Virus record (IMG/VR): IMGVR_UViG_3300044802_000010
Coordinates: 1 to 31,924 of that record
DNA from: a virus
Length of the DNA: 31,924 nucleotides
Reading direction: 5' to 3' (one strand)
Part shown: positions 12,503-20,609 of the stretch, one piece after another
How positions within the stretch are numbered: the stretch's first letter is position 1
Layout: each line of letters begins with the position of its first letter
Notes under the pieces: generated by a model
What the model was told of the DNA's origin: nothing
Databases searched by the model: none
Seen by the model: the letters and a program-made list of their open reading frames with translations, nothing else
Program-made: the position numbers and the translations under genes

Positions 12503-15500
12503 TTATCTCCTTCCTGTATTATACACCCTGCCTCTACGCCTTGCACGAGAATTTTCCTGCGGCTCCTGTACCGTGCCACCCACCAGCTCCGCAGGCATCA
12601 TAGCTTTCTCGATGTCATCAGAACTCAGCATACCTTTCACGACTCCATCGACTATCATAGGCGAGAATAGGTCGGCAGCCTGCACAACCGTGGCCTTGCG
12701 TTCTGCCACCGTGTAAGCAAGCGAGGGCACTGGGGCAAGTTGTGAGCGTGCGTAGTTCTGCACGATCTCGCGAGGGGTGAAGTTGTGCTCGCCGACCTTG
12801 CCTCCGAATTGAGAGTAGGCAGCCTGCGTAGCCGTACGGATAAGCGGGCCCCACCCACCCATAATATCCAGTTTGGTTCCGTGCTTGTCCACAACCTTGC
12901 CGAAGTTCTGGTCAGTCGGATCCCACGTCACCGTAGAGCCAGTGGCCGCCGCGTAGGCCGTGACGGCACCGAACAGGGTCACGGCTGCGCGCCCGACCTC
13001 CTTAAGTACTATCTTCTGGACGGCGGGGTCTAGCTGGTGGATGTACTTGTTCTCTCCAGTGGCCAGCTTCTCAACCCATCCGGCTGGCATCTTAGCCAGG
13101 TCGCCGACTAAATTAAAGCGTGAGAACATGAGACGAGGGGCGAACACGAGCGTGCCCATCAGCTCATGCTGGTCTTTAAACCGTCCGTAGTCTCCACTGC
13201 CAACCATGTGGTTGGCTTGCACGGCCAGTTCACTCAGGGCCTTGTACTGCTCAGGCGTGATCTTGTTCGGGTTGTAGCTGTCTCCCCATTTCTCCTTGAG
13301 TTGCTTGTATCCGTTCTCGTACCACTCAGACATGATGACGTTCTTGCCGAAGCAGAATACCTTCTCATTCCACGAAGCCACCTTCCCAAGCCATTTAAGG
13401 CCGGGGACTTTCTCAGAGATGCGGGTTATCACGTTGGAGCCCCGCGTGAACTCATTGGCCCCACCTGACTGCCCAGGAATAGACCACCGAAGTGGCGTAT
13501 CCAACTCAGTCCCAACTCGGCTGGACTCTTTCATCTGCAACTCAGTCACGGCTGCTTCGAACGCGCCTGGCTTGCGGGCCACGTCCAGCATCGCCTTGAT
13601 GTTCTTGCCGGCCTGAAGAGGATGGGCCATCGATGGGATAATTCCCTGGCGCATAATGATGTGGAATGGGTTCAGCAAAATCTTCATCGAGCGGGCCACA
13701 TCCATGACCGTGCCAACCTTCTGCATGACATTGAGGGACTTGCTCTCTCCGGAACGAATCTCTATTCCAGAAAGTTGTTTAAGTTGTCCACGTTCTTCCT
13801 TGGATAACTTCTCCTCCTTGCCAGACCACACGTCCCTTATCTGCTTGACGAACTTCAACATATCTTGGGGACTGGAGAACACGCCATCCTTGCTGCGCCA
13901 CGCTGCCTTGGCCCTCTCGTTAATCTCCACCAGGTCGTCCTTCGTGAGCACGCTCTTGAGCATGTCCGTATGTGGCGGGAGCTTTCCTCTGGAGAAGCTG
14001 GGAACTTCCGTCCCCCTCTCGCTCTTAGAGAAGTCAACCGCGGCGGCCTGGTTGGCCTTTTCCTGTTCGAGTCTGCGAGGAGCATCCTCCAAGTTCGCTT
14101 TCTCAACCAGGTCGTTGAAGATGTCCCCCTTAGCCTTTATGGTATCGGTGACGCCACTCTGAGCGTGCTTCCACAGCATCTTCGCGTGAGGGACGGCCTT
14201 CGGGAACTGCTCCTGAAGCTTCGCCTTGAACTCCTCATACGTCTTTACCACGCCGTCCTTAACCCACTGCGCTCCTCGGATAGCTAAGTCTCCGAGGTCA
14301 GCGATTGCTCCAGGGTCTATCCCACTGAACATCTTCCCTCCACGCTCCTTCGCTCTGGCCTCCATACGGGCCTTGGCGCGCTCTCCCATATTCATTGGGG
14401 CGGGCTCAGCCAATCTGGCTTTAGCGATGGCCGCCGACGCCTCCTCCACCGTGGGGGCACGTCCCTCTATCGTGGAGAGTTCTTTCTTGTAGGCCACGCG
14501 CTGTTCAGGCGTGAGTGCCTTGAACTCCTCGTTGACTTTACGCATGGAGGCAGCTGTCGCTTTCATCTCCTTGGTGGGGCCAGTCTTGGGGACGGTGAGA
14601 GACGCACGCTTGGCGGCTATCGCTTCCGAGTTCTTCTGACGTTGTGTCTTTACCTCTTCAGGCATGGGCCCCATAGACGCCGCTTCAGTCGGAGGGCCTT
14701 GGATAACTGGAGGAGGCTCCGGAGGGCCAGCGAGAGCCGCTTCAGTCGGAGGGCCTTGGATAACTGGAGGAGGCTCCGGAGGGCCTTGGAGCTCTGAGGT
14801 TGGAGCAACGACAGGCTCGGGACTGGCAACTTCATCAACCGCTGGTTCGGTCGCGACCGAGGGCCTATCGGCAGCGGGTTCCTTCGTCTCAGGCTTGGCT
14901 ACCTCAGGTTTCAACGCTTCCTCAGTAGCCTTCGCCCGCTCTCTCTCCATCATCGAACCCATCTTGTCAGTCACCTTGGTTGAGAGCGCTGACGGGGCGG
15001 CGAACAAGATTCCGGCAGGAATACCACGTGCTCCAGACTTCAGGACATCCTCAGCGTACTGGCCAAATGTCATATTCGGATCGACAGTGCCAGCCATGAG
15101 CGCATTCTGCGCGGCGGATAGGCTCATATTGATAAGAGGAAACTGGATGAGGTTCTTCTTCACGGTGGGGAGGAATGCCTCCGACTCCTCTCCCAGAAGC
15201 CTCCCAATAGGCATACGCATGAGGGCCACGTTAAGGGCTCCCATACCGATCCCCCCAGCCAGAGCTTGCTTCCCAGACCCGCCACGGGACTGGATGTCGT
15301 AGGCCGCCTCAGAACCGCCCTGAAGGCCAAACGTGGCAGCTCCCATCCATGGGTTGACTGCGCCCATGGCGATACCTGAGCTCGCACTTCCAAGGCCTTC
15401 CATCTGGTGATAGAACTCGTTCAATAGGGGGTTATCAGATTTCGGCATTGCATTGGCCACGTCCTTATCTGACTGTCCAATGTCATGCTGGGCGTTGGCG

Positions 15501-15823
15501 AATGTCTCCGGAGAACCGAACGCTTGGACGACGTTCGCAGCGAGCTTCTTTGTCGTTCCCCACGTCCCCTGCTTCACCCCTTGCCAGAGCGCTTCGGCTC
15601 CACCCTTAAGAACGCCTTGGTCTTCATTTGGCTTGGCGAAAACGTTGCGCTTCGCTTCCTCAGCGTACTCATCCTTCCTGGCCTGGATGTCTTCAAAGTG
15701 GGAAAGCGTGGCCCCCCACTGCTCAGGGGTAAGGTCTGCCCCCATCACATCGGGGGACATGCCCTGGGTGAATGGGTACTTGGCTTGGATGTCGGGAGTG
15801 AGTAGGTCTGATAGCTTTGCCAT
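12503..15823 (-). CDS. Very large internal virion / DNA-ejection protein, 1106 aa
   Basis: The ATG directly abuts the upstream stop. The N-terminal third has Gly/Ala-rich hydrophobic stretches (IAMGAVNPWMGAATFGLQGG). Residues ~345-385 are a Pro-rich repeat (GPPEPPPVIQGPPTEA, two copies), followed by charged helices. The C-terminal third (NPFHIIMRQGI, GTLVFAPRLMFSRFNL, WDPTDQNFGKV, LDIMGGWGPLIR) resembles, from memory, a C-terminal module found in giant internal proteins of podoviruses. It follows two other presumptive ejection proteins, the position P22 uses for gp7, gp20 and gp16. Entry into the host with the DNA is inferred. No peptidoglycan-hydrolase motif was seen. Confidence 0.8.
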   Translation of the reverse strand: MAKLSDLLTPDIQAKYPFTQGMSPDVMGADLTPEQWGATLSHFEDIQARKDEYAEEAKRNVFAKPNEDQGVLKGGAEALWQGVKQGTWGTTKKLAANVVQAFGSPETFANAQHDIGQSDKDVANAMPKSDNPLLNEFYHQMEGLGSASSGIAMGAVNPWMGAATFGLQGGSEAAYDIQSRGGSGKQALAGGIGMGALNVALMRMPIGRLLGEESEAFLPTVKKNLIQFPLINMSLSAAQNALMAGTVDPNMTFGQYAEDVLKSGARGIPAGILFAAPSALSTKVTDKMGSMMERERAKATEEALKPEVAKPETKEPAADRPSVATEPAVDEVASPEPVVAPTSELQGPPEPPPVIQGPPTEAALAGPPEPPPVIQGPPTEAASMGPMPEEVKTQRQKNSEAIAAKRASLTVPKTGPTKEMKATAASMRKVNEEFKALTPEQRVAYKKELSTIEGRAPTVEEASAAIAKARLAEPAPMNMGERAKARMEARAKERGGKMFSGIDPGAIADLGDLAIRGAQWVKDGVVKTYEEFKAKLQEQFPKAVPHAKMLWKHAQSGVTDTIKAKGDIFNDLVEKANLEDAPRRLEQEKANQAAAVDFSKSERGTEVPSFSRGKLPPHTDMLKSVLTKDDLVEINERAKAAWRSKDGVFSSPQDMLKFVKQIRDVWSGKEEKLSKEERGQLKQLSGIEIRSGESKSLNVMQKVGTVMDVARSMKILLNPFHIIMRQGIIPSMAHPLQAGKNIKAMLDVARKPGAFEAAVTELQMKESSRVGTELDTPLRWSIPGQSGGANEFTRGSNVITRISEKVPGLKWLGKVASWNEKVFCFGKNVIMSEWYENGYKQLKEKWGDSYNPNKITPEQYKALSELAVQANHMVGSGDYGRFKDQHELMGTLVFAPRLMFSRFNLVGDLAKMPAGWVEKLATGENKYIHQLDPAVQKIVLKEVGRAAVTLFGAVTAYAAATGSTVTWDPTDQNFGKVVDKHGTKLDIMGGWGPLIRTATQAAYSQFGGKVGEHNFTPREIVQNYARSQLAPVPSLAYTVAERKATVVQAADLFSPMIVDGVVKGMLSSDDIEKAMMPAELVGGTVQEPQENSRARRRGRVYNTGRR
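14679..14785 (-). repeat. 57-nt tandem direct repeat encoding a Pro-rich linker
   Basis: Two identical 50-nt copies, 14679-14728 and 14736-14785, are spaced with a 57-nt period (19 codons, so in frame). They encode two copies of GPPEPPPVIQGPPTEAA in the large internal protein. Likely a flexible linker able to expand or contract by slippage or recombination. Confidence 0.9.
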
Positions 15824-16831
15824 TTAATCCCACGCGAACATTTTCTTTTGGTCTGGGTTACTCGGGATTTCAGAAGCCCCAGTCGTGTCTGGGCTCACAT
15901 CCCAAGAGAACCCAACGGTCTCGTTGGCTTCTCTTCTCATGCGCTCTCTGATTGAAGCTTCTGCTGTTGCGTGTTGGGCAGCAACGGCGTCGTTCTGAGC
16001 TTTATTGATATTCGCAGAGAACTGTTTCAGGAAAGCTCCGCGCATGTCGGAAGGCGTGACATTACCCTCCTCATCGAAATCCCCGTTCGCCACATTGAGA
16101 GCATTATTTATTTTGTCCATATACCCAAGATGCTCTGACACTGCGGAGACATCTTTCGGGTTGTAGGAATTCGGATTGTATGGAATCTTCTTGTTCGTGA
16201 GAGGGTCCAGTTCATCCGTGAGCTTTCCAGATGCGGGGTCGATAATCTGTTTAAAGCCTTTCTCGGTACTGACTCGATGCACTTCCTGAGCAGCCTCTTT
16301 CATCTTCTGGAATTTCTCTCCGGCGGATATATCTGGAGCCTTCCTCGCGCCATGCTTGTTCAAATCCTGTCCCCACGTTCCAACATTAGAGCCAGCCGGA
16401 ACCTCTTTCGATTTCTGTTCCAAGAGATTGATTCTGTCGAACAGAGTCTCACCATCATCACCAACAACGAGATTGGTGACGCCATGCGCGGCGGCTCTCG
16501 CACGAGCAAGATCATACACAGCGGGGTCTCTTGGGTCTTTTTCGATGATGCCAAAAACCTGGTTGGTCGCAAATGCTTGGTGGTTCTTCGATCTCTCTTC
16601 CTGATCGGCCGCCATCTGGTCAAGTCTTATTCCACGCTCCGCCAGCATATTGGCGTGGTAGTCGGCAGCATTCTGGATAGCCTGCGCACGCTCCGCCAGC
16701 TGAGCCTCATGATACTGAGCCATCTGTCTCATCTGAAGCAGATGTGGAACCATGGTAATCAGTTTGTCCATCTCGGAGTTTCCATGATCCCGAGGAACAA
16801 CTTCACCCACCGCTGGCATCGAATAAGCCAT
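15824..16831 (-). CDS. Probable DNA-ejection/internal virion protein, 335 aa
   Basis: Starts after GAGGTGACAA. The protein is almost entirely helical and charged, with a long Ala/Gln-rich helix near the N-terminus (QYHEAQLAERAQAIQNAA) and another at the end (AAQHATAEASIRERMRRE). There is no signal peptide or enzymatic motif. Its place between a Gly-rich glycine-zipper protein and a 1106-residue internal protein matches the second ejection protein (gp20 position) of P22-like phages, but I see no direct sequence resemblance. Confidence 0.75.
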   Translation of the reverse strand: MAYSMPAVGEVVPRDHGNSEMDKLITMVPHLLQMRQMAQYHEAQLAERAQAIQNAADYHANMLAERGIRLDQMAADQEERSKNHQAFATNQVFGIIEKDPRDPAVYDLARARAAAHGVTNLVVGDDGETLFDRINLLEQKSKEVPAGSNVGTWGQDLNKHGARKAPDISAGEKFQKMKEAAQEVHRVSTEKGFKQIIDPASGKLTDELDPLTNKKIPYNPNSYNPKDVSAVSEHLGYMDKINNALNVANGDFDEEGNVTPSDMRGAFLKQFSANINKAQNDAVAAQHATAEASIRERMRREANETVGFSWDVSPDTTGASEIPSNPDQKKMFAWD

Positions 16832-16839
16832 TTGTCACC

Positions 16840-17748
16840 TCAATAAGCCATAATTCCGGGATTGTTTCGCATTGGAGAACCAAACATCTGCGGAATCTGA
16901 TTCATCATCTGCTGACCGAATATCGCATTATTATACGCTCCGGGAATTCCGCCAACCGTGTTCGCCATGCCACTGAAGATGTTTCCGGTATTCACGGCGT
17001 TCTGGGCTCCAGCGCCACCTGCTTCCATCTCGGCATTCGCCATGCCACCGTAGTACTGATTGATGGCATTCGTGCCAGCCTGCTGCATGGGGGCGCCCAT
17101 GTTGTACATCTGGTTCACGAGATTCGGGGCGTACTGCATGGCCTGTCCAGCCATGTTCTGCGCCGCAAGCGAGCGAGTCTGCTCTCCGGAGGTCGAGCCG
17201 AAAAGCGGGTTGCCACCGCCCTGCCCTGAGATTGTTCCTTGGCGAAGCAGGTTATTATACTGCGTCTGCATGAATGCAGGAAGTTGTCCATTCTGAACTT
17301 GATTCATGATTCCTTGGGCATACTGATTTCCCTGGTTGTAAAGAGCTAAGTTCCCCTGCATGTATGGATTCGTGGCCGTCTTCATCTCGCCAAAACCCTG
17401 CGTCATGTAATTCTGCGCGGATTGCTTGGCGGCTTGGAGACGCTGATAGGCTACGTCACTACCATGTTTCGCAAAGAGGCCTCCAACGAGGGAGCCAAGA
17501 GCGGAGCCTACTACTGTTCCGACTGGGCCGAACACGGTTCCAACGCCACCCCCAATCATTGAAGCAGTATTGGAACCGCCTCCTCCGCCGAGCCCGTAAC
17601 TTCCGAAATTCAAAACAGGATTGTCTGAGTTTCCAATCCCAATGTTATTCGACCCGTAATCAGAGCCAACAAACCGAAGCCGTCCATTGCGGAGGCTTGG
17701 ATTGAAGGAGTCAATCGTCCCAAAATTTACTCCGCTTGCTTTACGCAT
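16840..17748 (-). CDS. Glycine-zipper DNA-ejection-like protein, 302 aa
   Basis: The N-terminal part has a Gly run and then, at residues 64-93, a glycine-zipper membrane segment (MIGGGVGTVFGPVGTVVG and onward), typical of phage pilot/ejection proteins that insert into the host membrane. The rest is rich in Asn, Gln, Met and Gly (NQGNQYAQGIMNQVQNGQ), with low sequence complexity. AGGAGGGGGTC before the ATG is a strong ribosome-binding site. It is probably one of three ejection proteins, equivalent by position to P22 gp7. Confidence 0.8.
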   Translation of the reverse strand: MRKASGVNFGTIDSFNPSLRNGRLRFVGSDYGSNNIGIGNSDNPVLNFGSYGLGGGGGSNTASMIGGGVGTVFGPVGTVVGSALGSLVGGLFAKHGSDVAYQRLQAAKQSAQNYMTQGFGEMKTATNPYMQGNLALYNQGNQYAQGIMNQVQNGQLPAFMQTQYNNLLRQGTISGQGGGNPLFGSTSGEQTRSLAAQNMAGQAMQYAPNLVNQMYNMGAPMQQAGTNAINQYYGGMANAEMEAGGAGAQNAVNTGNIFSGMANTVGGIPGAYNNAIFGQQMMNQIPQMFGSPMRNNPGIMAY

Positions 17749-17757
17749 GACCCCCTC

Positions 17758-17961
17758 CTATGTCTTTATTATACCCTTGTCACGCAACATCTGCAACAAT
17801 TTGTTGAGCTGAGCAACGACATCTCCAGACCCCGTTGCATTTGCAATGGGGTCTTCCTGCTTCAACTTCAAGTACACATCGTCAGACCACGCCTGAATGT
17901 CCTTGTCCTTTGACAAGGGGGGCTTCCTGATTGGCCTTTGAACTCCAGAGCCTGTAGGCAT
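17758..17961 (-). CDS. Small hypothetical protein, 67 aa
   Basis: Start ATG overlaps the stop of the gp10-like gene (TGATG). The product is basic at the N-terminus (QRPIRKPPLSKDKD) and helical at the C-terminus (VVAQLNKLLQMLRDKGIIKT), consistent with a short oligomerisation helix. No family is recognised. Coupling to the neck gene suggests a neck or ejection accessory role. Confidence 0.65.
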   Translation of the reverse strand: MPTGSGVQRPIRKPPLSKDKDIQAWSDDVYLKLKQEDPIANATGSGDVVAQLNKLLQMLRDKGIIKT

Positions 17962-19493
17962 CAGCTTGTCATCTCCTGTATGTCAGCCTCAACGCTGATG
18001 AGGTCAAGTTGATATGGAGAGCTGATAGTCCACTCCCACTGTCTCTTCCTAAAAACTCCTCCGATGCCGGGGATGACAACAACGTGACGTCCATCTCCAG
18101 TAGGGCCAAGATGTATTTGCTTATCACCAGACCACTGAATAGCTCCGTCATCCTGCCAGCGGATAGTTAGAAGAGCCTGCTCCGTGGAGGACGCGGGCGC
18201 ATTTCCAAGTCCCCGATGAAGACTGACGTATAACCTATTTATGCGCTTCCTCTTGCTTGTCCCATGGTCAAGGTCAGTCGTTCTGGACGTGGCAACTATT
18301 GGTCTGACGTCGCCCGCAGAAATTGTGTCACGGTAACTCGTCTCGTCCATGAAATACATCATGTCTGACGATCCCGAGGCAAAACAATGTAGATTCCAGT
18401 CTCTCGCGTAAGCATAATACGCCCCATCGAAAATATGCTGTCGATTATCCTTTCCCCATGTTCCCATCTCGAACCACCTCTTCATGATTAGGTCGTACAC
18501 GAATGTCCTATCAAGACGTGGCATATTGATGACATACCAAGCGTTATGATTGAGATACATCGCATACGCTGTCGCTGAGGAAATCAAATCGTAATTCTGA
18601 GACTGCTTCCACGCCTTCGATATGGGCAAGGATACGTTTTCTGTTGAGCGACCATCCAGAATCACTATGTTCTGGTACTTGTCAGCGTACATGAATGCCT
18701 GACCAATGTTTGCCAGAGTTGCTCTCTCTGTGATCCCGCTGTCAATGACAGCTCCGCGTATACGGCTGAATGGAGTCTGCTGGTCGTTCTGCCATAGTTC
18801 AACGTGTCTCCGACTGAAGAAGTAGAGCGTCTCAAGAATCTGTCTGACAGCAATCGCATTATCTATATCGGAATCCAATCTGAAATCTCCATAGATTCCA
18901 GTCGTCGGGTCTTCGAGGCTTTGACCAAGAACGTAATGACCGCTCTGAGTATTCGTCTCGACGAATATGAGATAGTTATCCAGAGATGATACCGAGTTTG
19001 CATTTCTTGACATTGTCGGAGGATTCGATGCCGATGGAGCTATGATTCCAGCTCCATCTCCAGCGTATGTCGTATGGGACTCTTTCAAGTACACCATACC
19101 GAGACCGCTCGTGATAACGAGAGTCGGGTCTCGTCCTGAGGATGGGTCTGAAATTCCATCAACAACTGAGAAGTCAGCCGGTCTTCCCGGAGGAAGTGAT
19201 GCGGCAGAGCCTTGACGAACAAATGGCGCATCGGGGGAAGTCTTCGCGTATACGTTTCCTCCAGAGATGGCGACGAGCGATTGCTCCTCATCCCACCAGT
19301 ACACCCCATCCATATACGTATTACTTCCAGTGCTATGTCCATTCGTGAATGGGGTGAGACCCGGTCTCCTTACGAGATTATCCCTCTTATCCAAGTAGGC
19401 ATTGATAAGAAGTGGGCTCTCCTTCTCATCGAGAGCGTGCTCGTCCACGCTAATATTGAGTGGGCCTGAGAATGGGATTTTAGTAATAGGCAT
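17961..19493 (-). CDS. P22 gp10-like packaged-DNA stabilisation protein
   Basis: 510 residues. The start PITKIPFSGP then NAYLDKRDNLVRRPGLTPF matches the opening of the P22 gp10 (phage_stabilise) family, whose members form the hexameric neck closure below the gp4 adaptor. The body shows repeated beta-propeller-like segments (DNYLIFVETNTQSGHYVL, AFMYADKYQNIVILDG, AWYVINMPRLDRTFVYD). I chose the ATG at 19493, which overlaps the upstream stop (TAATG) and has GGGGAT upstream, over a TTG at 19505. Length is close to the family norm (~470). Confidence 0.85.
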   Translation of the reverse strand: MPITKIPFSGPLNISVDEHALDEKESPLLINAYLDKRDNLVRRPGLTPFTNGHSTGSNTYMDGVYWWDEEQSLVAISGGNVYAKTSPDAPFVRQGSAASLPPGRPADFSVVDGISDPSSGRDPTLVITSGLGMVYLKESHTTYAGDGAGIIAPSASNPPTMSRNANSVSSLDNYLIFVETNTQSGHYVLGQSLEDPTTGIYGDFRLDSDIDNAIAVRQILETLYFFSRRHVELWQNDQQTPFSRIRGAVIDSGITERATLANIGQAFMYADKYQNIVILDGRSTENVSLPISKAWKQSQNYDLISSATAYAMYLNHNAWYVINMPRLDRTFVYDLIMKRWFEMGTWGKDNRQHIFDGAYYAYARDWNLHCFASGSSDMMYFMDETSYRDTISAGDVRPIVATSRTTDLDHGTSKRKRINRLYVSLHRGLGNAPASSTEQALLTIRWQDDGAIQWSGDKQIHLGPTGDGRHVVVIPGIGGVFRKRQWEWTISSPYQLDLISVEADIQEMTS

Positions 19494-20608
19494 TAGTATC
19501 CCCAAAGGATGATTTGAACGCTATGTATCGCAGAAACGTGCAGTGTGTGAGATATAACGATGCTTCCAGAGTTCATTGTTGTTACAATCGAGTGCGGTGA
19601 AATTGATCCCTCTCCACCAACTGCGGTTAAAGTTGATATCTCAATTCCGCTATAATTAGATGATGTTCCGTCGTATTGTCCAGTATAGAAATTATCGTTT
19701 CCATAATAATGCTCCACTGATAATACCTGCATTGAAACTGGAGTAAATCCAAGAGTCCCGCTCCACGTCCACGTTGATCCCCAGGTTGATCCCAAGGGCA
19801 TATCTACCCAAGAACCATCCGAGTTCTTGATGACTTTAGATTTCATCAATGCGGGGACAAGAGAAGATAATGGGTATCCATTTATCGTGAACGCTGGAGT
19901 CGCTCCGCCTGACGCATTTAAATTCATTCCAAGATACGGATCACCAACCTGAAGCGTTCCGATAGCAACTGGCGTGACTGTCGCGTCACAGATGAGTCCA
20001 TTCCTCACAGTTCCACCATTATCCTTTACTGTGAGATTCTGGTTATTATCGAGATTTACTCTTCCAGATGTGATAGTCTGATTTCCGTTTAGGATATTGG
20101 CAACGTCGAGTCTGGCAATCTGCGACGCGACAATCGTACTTGAATGGGAATAAGATACCGCGCCAGAATAAAGTCCATCCGCTTGGAGTCCGAAGTTTCT
20201 CGTGTCGGCTGTGGAAATTGGAACATATCCAGCAGTCGTTGGAGAATTCCTCGCTTGAAGATGCGGGATACTCACGTTCGGATTCTCTACATAGAGTGTG
20301 GCCGCGCTCGCGGAAGAGATTGGAATATAGGACAAGTAATCCTGACTCGATACCTGAACTCCATTTTTATCGAAGTAGACAAACTTATACTCAGAATACG
20401 ATGCGTTTGAAAACAATACTGCCCGTCCATTCGAGTCCAGCTGAATCGGATTCGTCATGTCTCCCGAGCCATTCGAATCAGACGACAACTGAACTGGAGT
20501 TGTTCCTCCAGCCTGATAGACCATCACGGTTCCGTAGGAAAGTGGAAGTCCATTGTATAGGATTCCAGCTCTTAGGACTTCAATCTGCGGTACTGTTCCG
20601 AGTGCCAT
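19493..20608 (-). CDS. Tail fibre with head-binding-like N-terminal domain, 371 aa
   Basis: The N-terminus carries a pattern common in phage fibres and spikes. It includes LSYGTVMVYQAGGTTPVQL, SDSNGSGDMTNPIQLDSNG and YKFVYFDKNGVQVS (residues ~20-85), similar to P22-tailspike head-binding and related particle-binding domains. The middle (LNGNQTITSGRVNLDNN) looks like fibre repeats, and the C-terminus is Ser/Gly/Tyr-rich. Start ATG after AAGGAGATAAC. It lies between the gp4-like and gp10-like genes, an unusual spot for the fibre but consistent with neck attachment. Confidence 0.82.
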   Translation of the reverse strand: MALGTVPQIEVLRAGILYNGLPLSYGTVMVYQAGGTTPVQLSSDSNGSGDMTNPIQLDSNGRAVLFSNASYSEYKFVYFDKNGVQVSSQDYLSYIPISSASAATLYVENPNVSIPHLQARNSPTTAGYVPISTADTRNFGLQADGLYSGAVSYSHSSTIVASQIARLDVANILNGNQTITSGRVNLDNNQNLTVKDNGGTVRNGLICDATVTPVAIGTLQVGDPYLGMNLNASGGATPAFTINGYPLSSLVPALMKSKVIKNSDGSWVDMPLGSTWGSTWTWSGTLGFTPVSMQVLSVEHYYGNDNFYTGQYDGTSSNYSGIEISTLTAVGGEGSISPHSIVTTMNSGSIVISHTLHVSAIHSVQIILWGY

Positions 20609-20609
20609 G

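Noticed and set aside
12510-12530. TATAAT-like box on the minus strand upstream of the 76-aa gene
   Set aside because: It lies in the end of the preceding coding sequence (Tyr-Asn codons), and no convincing -35 hexamer exists at 16-18 nt.
14664-15302. 212-codon Gly/Ser-rich plus-strand frame
   Set aside because: Antisense reading of the Pro-rich repeat of the large internal protein.
17765-17795. TATAAT with a TTGCAG 17 nt upstream on the minus strand before the glycine-zipper gene
   Set aside because: The -10 is perfect but the -35 matches only three of six positions and the segment is coding; similar TATAAT strings occur elsewhere inside genes.
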